Source: an uncultured Erythrobacter sp. (GTDB lineage Bacteria > Pseudomonadota > Alphaproteobacteria > Sphingomonadales > Sphingomonadaceae). From it: a DNA stretch of 64,000 nt. Position 1 is the stretch's first letter; the number at the start of each line of letters is the position of its first letter. The stretch is from positions 124,001 through 188,000 of the forward strand of contig CANKYZ010000002.1 in assembly GCA_947488325.1 (NCBI GenBank), in the 5' to 3' direction. The translations under genes and the position numbers were made by a program. Shown here one piece after another: positions 57,212 to 64,000 of the stretch. The notes below the pieces were generated by a model. The model did not search any database, was not told the origin of the DNA, and saw only the letters and a program-made list of their open reading frames with translations.

Positions 57212-57346
57212 GATTATTGTCCTTATGTTTTGTTCTAGTGCGATTCGTCTGTTGCTGCGCGGTTTGGCTGGGAACACAGCTGGGCACAAGTTTAGAAAAC
57301 TCTACATGGGCTTGGCGAATGCACAGCTGTTGCTAAGTTAGGCGGC

Positions 57347-58411
57347 ATGGCTTCACCCCCCATCACCGAGTTGACCGAAAGGGCCCGCGAAATCTTCCGC
57401 CAAGTGGTGGAGGGGTACATCGACAATGGGCAACCTGTCGGATCAAAGACGCTGGCAGTGGATAGCGGTCTGGATCTGTCGCCCGCTTCAATACGGTCCG
57501 TGCTCGCTGATTTGGAGAGCCTCGGCCTGCTTGCGGCGCCGCATACAAGCGCAGGGCGGATGCCAACCGATGCAGGATTGCGGATATTTGTCGATGGTAT
57601 GATGCGTGTTGCGGAGCCCACGGCTGATGAACGCGCGCAAATCGAAGCGCGATTGTCAGAAGCGGGGCCAGTTGAACACGCTCTTCAACAAACCAGTGCG
57701 CTGTTATCTGAACTATCGGGTGCGGCCGGCATGGTAATGATCCCAACTCGCGAACAGAGATTGGCGCAGTTCAGCCTGGTAGCGTTGGGGGAGGAAAGGG
57801 CGCTTGCCGTCCTTGTTGGCGAGGATGGCGGTGTAGAAAACCGCGTGGTTGATTTGGATGCCATGGATCCGGGATCGCTTGAAGCGGCCAGCAATTATAT
57901 CACAGCGCGCCTTGCGGGACGCACTCTGGCAGAGGCTTCGCTGGCGATGCGTGCTGAAATCAACGCAGGAAAATCGCAGCTCGATGATGCAAGCCGAACT
58001 CTGGTCGAACGCGGGTTGGCCGTTTGGAGCGAGGATGCGCAAAAGCGCCCTGTGCTGATTGTGCGCGGGGCCGCGAACTTGCTGGATGAAACTGCAATGG
58101 GCGATATTGAGCGGGTGCGCAGCTTGCTGGATGATTTAGAGAACAAACAATCCGTCTCCAGCCTGCTAGAAAGCGCGAAAGACGCCGATGCTACGCGGAT
58201 CTTTATCGGTAGCGAAAACCGATTGTTTGGACTTTCCGGCTCTTCCGTCATCGCATCTCCATATCGCGATTTGGAAGGGAAAGTGGTGGGTGTTGTTGGT
58301 GTTATCGGACCTACAAGGTTGAATTACGCGCGCGTGGTCCCCATGGTTGATTTGACGGCGCGGTCACTGGGTAAATCCCTAGATCGCTCCCTTGGCAAAC
58401 TTATTGCTTAG
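57347..58411 (+). CDS. hrcA: Heat-inducible transcription repressor HrcA
   Basis: 354 residues. N-terminal winged helix with IFRQVVEGYIDNGQPVGSKT and DLSPASIRSVLADLESLGLL, followed by TSAGRMPTDAGLRIFVDGMM and the GAF-like inserted region, then the C-terminal VVGVIGPTRLNYARVVPMVD. HrcA normally binds CIRCE. No CIRCE element was found in the 136 bp upstream of hrcA. Start chosen at ATG 57347. Followed within 18 bp by grpE. Confidence 0.95.
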   Translation: MASPPITELTERAREIFRQVVEGYIDNGQPVGSKTLAVDSGLDLSPASIRSVLADLESLGLLAAPHTSAGRMPTDAGLRIFVDGMMRVAEPTADERAQIEARLSEAGPVEHALQQTSALLSELSGAAGMVMIPTREQRLAQFSLVALGEERALAVLVGEDGGVENRVVDLDAMDPGSLEAASNYITARLAGRTLAEASLAMRAEINAGKSQLDDASRTLVERGLAVWSEDAQKRPVLIVRGAANLLDETAMGDIERVRSLLDDLENKQSVSSLLESAKDADATRIFIGSENRLFGLSGSSVIASPYRDLEGKVVGVVGVIGPTRLNYARVVPMVDLTARSLGKSLDRSLGKLIA

Positions 58412-58428
58412 ATGGATATTCAGAGCAC

Positions 58429-59022
58429 ATGATCGACAATGATAAGCCGCAGGTTGATGCGGCAGTAGAAGAAGAATTGAAGGGCGTGCCAGAGGAATTC
58501 CTCGATGATGGCAGCGATGGCGATTGCGAGGCAGAGGCCGACACCGGTATCGCCGAAGCATTGGAGAATTTGCGCGATGATCTGGAAGCGGCGAAGCAAG
58601 ACGTTCTTTATGCAAAAGCTGAAACGCAAAACGTTCGCCGGCGTGCTGAAAAAGACATCGCAGACGCCCGTAACTATGCGGCGACCGGATTTGCCCGCGA
58701 CATTCTCAGCGTCGCCGATAACCTATCTAGAGCGATCGAAACAATCCCGGACAGTCTGCGCGAAGACGACAAGATGAAGGGCCTTGTGACCGGCCTTGAA
58801 GCAACGCAGAGAGAATTAGAGAAGGTCTTCAAACAGAACGGCATTGAACGCATCGCCGCGATGGGTCTGCCGCTTGATCCGAACCAGCATCAGGCGATGA
58901 TGGAAGTGCCAACAGAGGATCACGCACCGGGCACGGTTATCCAGGAAATGCAGGCAGGCTGGATGATCAAAAACCGGCTGCTACGGCCCGCAATGGTGGG
59001 TGTCGCGAAGAAGCCAGACTGA
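58429..59022 (+). CDS. grpE: Nucleotide exchange factor GrpE
   Basis: 197 residues. An acidic N-terminal tail (about 45 residues), a long coiled coil (YAKAETQNVRRRAEKDIADA), then the C-terminal beta domain with FARDILSVADNLSRAIET, FKQNGIERIAAMG, NQHQAMMEVPTEDHAPG and the LLRPAMVGVAKK ending. GrpE releases ADP from DnaK. A strong terminator follows it. dnaK begins 4.3 kb downstream behind accessory genes. Confidence 0.95.
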   Translation: MIDNDKPQVDAAVEEELKGVPEEFLDDGSDGDCEAEADTGIAEALENLRDDLEAAKQDVLYAKAETQNVRRRAEKDIADARNYAATGFARDILSVADNLSRAIETIPDSLREDDKMKGLVTGLEATQRELEKVFKQNGIERIAAMGLPLDPNQHQAMMEVPTEDHAPGTVIQEMQAGWMIKNRLLRPAMVGVAKKPD

Positions 59023-59033
59023 TGCTCACAAGA

Positions 59034-59069
59034 ATGGGGTACGGATCTTTGTGATCCATACCCCATTTT
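59034..59069 (+). terminator. Rho-independent terminator after grpE
   Basis: ATGGGGTACGGATC pairs with GATCCATACCCCAT (one mismatch) around a TTTGT loop, followed by TTTT. It lies 12 bp after the grpE stop and ends the hrcA-grpE unit. It precedes the convergent secreted-protein gene at 59115. Confidence 0.82.
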
Positions 59070-59114
59070 GAAACCTAAACTCACCCAACCACTGAAGGCT
59101 GAGGGCGGTCGTTA

Positions 59115-59579
59115 TTATTGGCTAGACACCTCGGAAACATGCAGCGTTCCGGAATAGTTGCTGTTCACACCATAAGTGCCGACCCAGACTTCATAACGTC
59201 CGCTGCGCGGATTGTTGAATCGGACTGATGGATTCATATTATTGCCGCCATCATCATTGCAATACCATTGGCCATCCGGAGCATTCACAACAAGGGTCGT
59301 GTCCTCACTGGAATTGACCGAAAGGATCAGCGGCAACGATCCGCCAGCAAAATTCACACGGACGTCTGGCGCATTGCTAATAAAACCCACACAGCCATTG
59401 GCGACATTAGCCGCATTTATCGTACCTCCGGAAACAACCCCAACTGTTGTTGGATCAGGTTGAAACCCGGTCGACAAATTCAACGTGCCAAAATTTGGAT
59501 CAGTATTAGTATTTTGCGCACTTGTGGTTGTGACAAGACCTGTCGTCAATAAAGCTATAGCTGCAATTTTTTTAAACAT
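59115..59579 (-). CDS. Secreted PPC-like beta-domain protein (intact copy)
   Basis: 154 residues with a Sec signal (MFKKIAAIALLTTGLVTTTS, cleaved after SAQ). The body is one small beta domain: GCVGFISNAPDVRVNF, then TTLVVNAPDGQWYCNDDGG, NPSVRFNNPRSGRYEVWVGTY. This pattern resembles bacterial pre-peptidase C-terminal (PPC) domains, but no peptidase is attached. Likely periplasmic or secreted. A degenerate relative lies at 61607-62104. Function unknown. Confidence 0.75.
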   Translation of the reverse strand: MFKKIAAIALLTTGLVTTTSAQNTNTDPNFGTLNLSTGFQPDPTTVGVVSGGTINAANVANGCVGFISNAPDVRVNFAGGSLPLILSVNSSEDTTLVVNAPDGQWYCNDDGGNNMNPSVRFNNPRSGRYEVWVGTYGVNSNYSGTLHVSEVSSQ

Positions 59580-59726
59580 TTTGCCCCCTAGTTCCCCTAA
59601 ACAGTGCTGGTTCTAAACTGCCTTTGTATCCAATTGCAATAAACGCTGCCAATCGAGCCACAGGATAGACTTTTGCTGATCCTCAGCTGTTTGGTTGAAG
59701 AATTGAAACAAGCGAGATGGCCTAGT

Positions 59727-59766
59727 CGTGATGTCTCAGCAGCAAACGGACAGACTCGACATCACG
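59727..59766. repeat. Inverted repeat in the 59580-59884 gap
   Basis: CGTGATGTC at 59727-59735 and GACATCACG at 59758-59766 are perfect reverse complements with a 22-base loop. It lies between the divergent secreted-protein gene (start 59579) and the NTF2-like gene (start 59885). The rest of this 305-bp gap shows no gene. It could be an operator or an RNA hairpin. Confidence 0.5.
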
Positions 59767-59884
59767 CTGACGTCTTATCCTCCGTAATTTGCATAGAGCC
59801 TTCGGTGTGATAGTTTTGGTCCGAATGGCGGGACGACGCATTGGGATGCAGGCGTGTTTGCGCTAATTATTGCGGGGGGAAGTC

Positions 59885-60694
59885 ATGAAAATTTGGCAAG
59901 CTGTTGGCTGCGCGGTTGTTTCATTGATTGCGTTAATTGGCCTAATCGTAGGAGTGGCCTTTTGGGCGACCGGGGGCATCACCGAAACGGCGGATGAATT
60001 CTTCGCCGCTGCCAATGATGGTGACTCTGCCAAGGCTTACAGCCTCACCTCAACGCAATTGCAGGGGCAAGTGGATCAGGAGGGGCTTGAGGCTTTTCTG
60101 ATCGATAACTCGCTCGATCAGATCACTGAAACGAGCTGGTCTTCGCGTTCGATCAAGAATGATCGCGGGGAATTAACCGGGACCGTGATGACGCGGTCAG
60201 GCGGGGCAATTCCAATCACCATGGATCTGGTATCGGAAGATGACGAATGGAGGGTCGTGTTCATTGATGTCGACAACACTGGATTGCAATCATCTGGCTC
60301 AGGCGTGACAGATCAAGCTGAACCACAACCTGCACCTATGACAGTACCTTCAGAAGAAGATCAATGGGACTTAATTTGGGCCGTCAGCACCGCATTTTAT
60401 CATTCGTTGGACGATCCCGATTTCAGCGGATTCCATTCGCGCTGGGCGGACGGCGTCACGGTGGAGCAGCTGGAGGAAAACTTCGCGTCTTTCCGCCAAC
60501 ACCGTTCTGACTTGCAAAGGTTGCCGGTTGGAGACCCAGAATTTAAACCGGCCACCAGCCTCAATGGAGCAGGAAATTTAGTCCTTAACGGGACCTACAA
60601 CCTGCCCAAAGTCAAGTTCAACTTTACCTATGAGTTTGCAGGGGAGGGCGATGGTCCAAGGGAATTGGTATTTATGGATGTCAGCGTAGATTGA
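59885..60694 (+). CDS. Membrane-anchored protein with NTF2-like domains, unknown function
   Basis: 269 residues from ATG 59885, preceded by GGGGGGAAG. One N-terminal membrane anchor (VGCAVVSLIALIGLIVGVAF) precedes two alpha+beta regions. The first (about 30-130) starts TADEFFAAANDGDSAKAYSL and ends EDDEWRVVFIDV, a DUF4878/NTF2-like pattern. The second (about 150-265) starts WDLIWAVSTAFYHSLDD. A TDQAEPQPAPMTVP linker joins them. Probably periplasmic. Function not known. Confidence 0.7.
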   Translation: MKIWQAVGCAVVSLIALIGLIVGVAFWATGGITETADEFFAAANDGDSAKAYSLTSTQLQGQVDQEGLEAFLIDNSLDQITETSWSSRSIKNDRGELTGTVMTRSGGAIPITMDLVSEDDEWRVVFIDVDNTGLQSSGSGVTDQAEPQPAPMTVPSEEDQWDLIWAVSTAFYHSLDDPDFSGFHSRWADGVTVEQLEENFASFRQHRSDLQRLPVGDPEFKPATSLNGAGNLVLNGTYNLPKVKFNFTYEFAGEGDGPRELVFMDVSVD

Positions 60695-60731
60695 TTAGGT
60701 TTCCCGGATGGGCCCACTGCGCCCAATGGAT

Positions 60732-61400
60732 CTATCCGAAATCGGGCAACGGGCTTGCCTCTATATCGGCGATCAGTTGACGGTTCATCGCAGATTTGTT
60801 GGCGTTAAACGCACCTGAGTTCAGGCCCTTCATCTCACCCATGATTTTTTCAAGCAAGGCTTCGACTTTGTCAGGCGCAGCGACATGGTCAAAATAGCCA
60901 ACTTCGCGCGCTTCGTGGGGCGAAAACAACTGCGATGTCGCCACTGCCTTTCGCCCCGTCGAATTGAGGCGCGCCGCACCTAAGATCATCGGATAAATCG
61001 GCAAGGCCATCCCGATGGCGCTTTCGTTCATGCCAGTGACGAATTCGCCTTCAGTCCCTATTGCACGGTCCGACGCGAGCATCAGAAATGCACCCATCGG
61101 ATAGGCGTGACCTTCGCATAAAGTCACAATCGGGGCAGGGTGGCGCAGAATGGCGAGGATAGCATCTTTGCCCGCTTGCAATTGCGCGGTGGCAATCTCA
61201 GGCCCGGCGGCAAAGCCTTTGAGGTCAAATCCGGCGGAGAAGATTCCCCTGCGCCCGCGGATCGCAACGGGAGCGAAATCAGTGGCACACTCGGCGAGCT
61301 TAGCAACAAGTCCGTCGAGCTTTTCTTTGTTGAGGGCATTCACCTTGCCATCGTCGAGCGTGATGATGTGTGCGCCGTCTTCTTTGGTATGGATGATCAT
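60732..61400 (-). CDS. Enoyl-CoA hydratase/isomerase (crotonase) family protein
   Basis: 222 residues from ATG 61400 (MIIHTKEDGAHIITLDDGKV); the frame extends upstream without support. Shorter than the classic 260 residues but with core crotonase motifs: VAIRGRRGIFSAGFDLKGF (oxyanion hole) and EGHAYPMGAFLMLASDRAIG, then GEFVTGMNESAIGMALPIYP. The usual catalytic Glu positions should be checked, so the substrate is uncertain. It lies on the strand opposite the NTF2-like gene. Confidence 0.85.
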   Translation of the reverse strand: MIIHTKEDGAHIITLDDGKVNALNKEKLDGLVAKLAECATDFAPVAIRGRRGIFSAGFDLKGFAAGPEIATAQLQAGKDAILAILRHPAPIVTLCEGHAYPMGAFLMLASDRAIGTEGEFVTGMNESAIGMALPIYPMILGAARLNSTGRKAVATSQLFSPHEAREVGYFDHVAAPDKVEALLEKIMGEMKGLNSGAFNANKSAMNRQLIADIEASPLPDFG

Positions 61401-61606
61401 TGCCAATTCTTCCTCGATTGCGTCCTGACACAAGGCTTAACCTCCGTAAACAAGCGGGCCAATGGCAAAATTGAGGTGCCGTTACGTCGCGCTACGGCAA
61501 CCTCCGCACATTACAAAATTATCGGGGCATGTCTTGCCATTGCCATAGGAACGGAGCCCACAGGCCCAACTCCTCTTCAAGAAAATCGATTGCAAATTTG
61601 GGAGTA

Positions 61607-62104
61607 TTAGCGGCCGCTAATTTCTGAAATGCTCATTTTGGCATCGTGGAATTCACCTTCGTCATACGATCCGACCTAAATCTCATATTCGCCAGTCATG
61701 GCTGGGCCAAAGACGATGGATGGGTCCAAACCTTCATCACCATCATCGTTGCAGTACCAGTTACCATCGGGGGCGTTGATGACCAATGTCGTGTCGCCCG
61801 ATGACAGAGCATAAATATAGAGCGGATAAGCATCTGGATCTGGGGACGCGGTGAAGCTCAAGCGGCCATCCGGTTCATTGGAGATATAGCCTGTGCAACC
61901 CTCAATCACCCGGCTTACGTCGATTGATCCGCCTGACAGTACTTCGGTTGCAGCGGGGTCGTCAGGAAAATTGGCTTCGAGTTCAATTGTACCAGAATTT
62001 GGCTCTGCACCAATATCTTGGGCTGTGGCTGAGTCATCGATACCTGTAGTTAGTCCGCATTGATGTGCGAAAGCACGCAGTTTGATAGTTCTTGTCCATG
62101 CCAT
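61607..62104 (-). pseudogene. Degenerate paralogue of the PPC-like secreted protein
   Basis: Aligned to the 59115-59579 protein: GCTGYISNEPDGRLSF, TTLVINAPDGNWYCNDDGDE and GEYEI match GCVGFISN, TTLVVNAPDGQWYCNDDGG and GRYEV. At 61678-61676 a TAG stands exactly where the intact copy has Trp (VWVGTY versus I-stop-VGSY). The frame then stays open as VGSYDEGEFHDAKMSISEI to TAA at 61609-61607. The N-terminal LTTGIDDSATAQ corresponds to the end of the signal region, but the preceding residues are not hydrophobic. A TGG-to-TAG nonsense change is the simplest reading. Confidence 0.7.
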
Positions 62105-62134
62105 GCATAGCGGCGCCTCTGACACGCAAACCTA

Positions 62135-62665
62135 TCAGGCCGTTGCTCCATCAAAACGCACCAACAAATCATAGGCGGATCTATCCGCGATGCCTGCAAC
62201 ACGGACTCCATTTCGCAGCCAGAATGCATGTTTCACAATTTCAGCCTGTTGCTCAATCCCGTATGAATAAAACGGCTGCCCCGGTTTCAGGCTGTAATCA
62301 TACCTGCAAAACGGGTGACGGTTTAGCAGTAGATACCAATCACCGTTTTTTTGAGTTTGCCAGACATGGGTAAGCTCATGGATCAGCAGTCCTTGCCGCA
62401 GCAGGTTTTCGCAGGAGAAATCTTCACAATATGCCTCACCTTTAGGGTGAAAATGCACATGGCCGCGCGGTGCCATGGTGACCCGTTTTGGTTGGAACGG
62501 GAACCACTTTCTTCGCCTCAGTTGCACTTTGCTATAATCAATGGCGTCACCAAAAATGGATCGTGCAATCGAGACTTCGCCAGAGGTTAGGTGGCGCTCC
62601 CCTCCTACCGGACAGGCAGGCAGCGATGCGCTTACTTCACGGTCAGTTTCGGGTGTTTCGTTCAG
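62135..62665 (-). CDS. vgr-related protein with HELTH zinc motif; no standard start codon
   Basis: Core frame with LRQGLLIHELTHVWQTQ (HExxH), PFCRYDYSLKPGQPF and GIEQQAEIVKHAFWLR, matching sphingomonad proteins annotated 'vgr related'. The conserved N-terminus (LTSGEVSIARSIFGDAIDYS) lies upstream of the first GTG (62527), with no ATG, GTG or TTG in front of it. The frame stays open to a CTG at 62665 that overlaps the preceding stop as CTGA; this is used as the start here. Probably a metal-dependent protein of unknown function. Coupled to the upstream copper-chaperone gene. Confidence 0.65.
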   Translation of the reverse strand: MNETPETDREVSASLPACPVGGERHLTSGEVSIARSIFGDAIDYSKVQLRRRKWFPFQPKRVTMAPRGHVHFHPKGEAYCEDFSCENLLRQGLLIHELTHVWQTQKNGDWYLLLNRHPFCRYDYSLKPGQPFYSYGIEQQAEIVKHAFWLRNGVRVAGIADRSAYDLLVRFDGATA

Positions 62666-63150
62666 CGTTCATCGCCTGCTGCACGAACTTCCGCATCGAA
62701 TTTGTGAGTATCACCGCCCGATACAGTTAATGTGATTTCGGCCGTGTCACCGGGCTCTATCTCTGGTGAAAGTTCAAATGCCATGACGTGTAGGTCGCCG
62801 GGTTTGAATTCAATCTTGGCGCCGTTTGTCACCGGGATTGGCAGCGCCTCCATCATCTGAATTTGGCGGTCATATTCGCCATATTGATGCATCACGGCGC
62901 TTTGCGCGCCTTCAACAGATGTACGGCTGAGAGAGAAAGCGCGCTCGCCTTCATAACCAAAGTCGAAATAAACTGCTGCAGGATTACCGGCAACAGGGGC
63001 AAGCACCAATCGGGCGTTTTCGATCGTTACGCCTTCGATCACGCCTGCTGGCGCCTCGACAATTTCGGTCTCTTCTGCGCACGCCGCAAGGGCGAAAACT
63101 GCACCCAAAGTTAGCCCTGCCGCGATCCGTTTTATTGCTGTTGTAATCAT
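62662..63150 (-). CDS. PCu(A)C-family copper chaperone lipoprotein
   Basis: 162 residues from ATG 63150. Lipobox in ALAAC after a hydrophobic signal. The copper motif H-(M)-x10-M-x21-H-x-M is visible: VMHQYGEYDRQIQMME and then GDLHVMAFELS. Periplasmic PCu(A)C proteins deliver Cu(I) to cytochrome oxidase. It precedes the vgr-related gene in a CTGA overlap. Confidence 0.85.
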   Translation of the reverse strand: MITTAIKRIAAGLTLGAVFALAACAEETEIVEAPAGVIEGVTIENARLVLAPVAGNPAAVYFDFGYEGERAFSLSRTSVEGAQSAVMHQYGEYDRQIQMMEALPIPVTNGAKIEFKPGDLHVMAFELSPEIEPGDTAEITLTVSGGDTHKFDAEVRAAGDER

Positions 63151-63201
63151 AATCCTGTGCGTCCCCAATATTGTCCCGCCTGTGGAAGGTTGAAAAACTA
63201 G

Positions 63202-64000
<799 letters not shown>

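Noticed and set aside
57212..57346. CIRCE operator before hrcA
   Set aside because: No TTAGCACTC-N9-GAGTGCTAA-like element is present in the rph-hrcA gap.

Overview
The window is a gene-dense alphaproteobacterial chromosome segment, most likely from an Erythrobacteraceae or other Sphingomonadales bacterium. This rests on the gene content (two tandem TraB/GumN proteins, a DOMON-like protein next to a NamZ/DUF1343 muramidase, a vgr-related HELTH-motif protein, a DmdC-type acyl-CoA dehydrogenase behind a MerR regulator, an alpha/beta hydrolase-OsmC fusion, TL5/CTC-type L25) and on the mreBCD-mrdA-rodA order. Most genes are core housekeeping genes packed in short operons with 4-bp stop/start overlaps. 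No rRNA, CRISPR array, insertion sequence or complete prophage was seen.

Layout. 1-2.9 kb: a C-terminal gene fragment, then an accessory two-gene module (XRE-HTH/ImmA-IrrE metalloprotease plus a 'beta family' protein) under a promoter with a perfect palindrome, next to the 3' end of tRNA-Lys(CTT). 3.0-4.3 kb: a small winged-helix protein divergent from a LuxR solo. 4.3-10.1 kb: the elongasome operon mreB-mreC-mreD-mrdA-rodA. 10.3-16.4 kb: mutL, ychF, a Tat-exported SDR, pth and rplY, with a strong terminator and hairpin repeats between rplY and pth. 16.6-19.8 kb: two TraB/GumN proteins and an XRE regulator between two membrane-protein genes, behind a promoter with three palindromes. 19.9-27.4 kb: glyQS, ppdK, a methyltransferase, comF. 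27.8-34.2 kb: hisI, MerR plus acyl-CoA dehydrogenase, an Asp/Asn hydroxylase with a possible SD-sequestering leader hairpin, MFS-cysK, PilZ. 34.4-43.0 kb: tyrS, DOMON-like/NamZ, DUF817, and a CoxE-type VWA gene separated from its usual MoxR partner by a chemotaxis transducer and a frameshifted pseudogene. 43.1-46.9 kb: ECF sigma, a membrane protein, a beta-lactamase-like hydrolase, and the hydrolase-OsmC fusion. 46.9-59.1 kb: parE, PBP activator, rsmI-yraN-gshB, a YezG-like immunity protein, xerC-hemW, CAP protein, rdgB-rph, hrcA-grpE. 59.1-63.2 kb: accessory genes between grpE and dnaK, including two related secreted proteins, one broken by a Trp-to-stop change. The window ends inside dnaK.

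The best candidate for an undescribed system is the HTH-metalloprotease/beta-protein module at 282-2724. It resembles an autoregulated stress- or phage-responsive pair at a tRNA integration hotspot, but its function is not established from sequence. Second-tier candidates are the switch-like leader of the hydroxylase gene (31.45 kb), the XRE/membrane-protein cassette with three operators (19.1-19.8 kb), and the decayed gene between the VWA and MoxR genes (41 kb). All assignments come from reading motifs and context; no database search was run.
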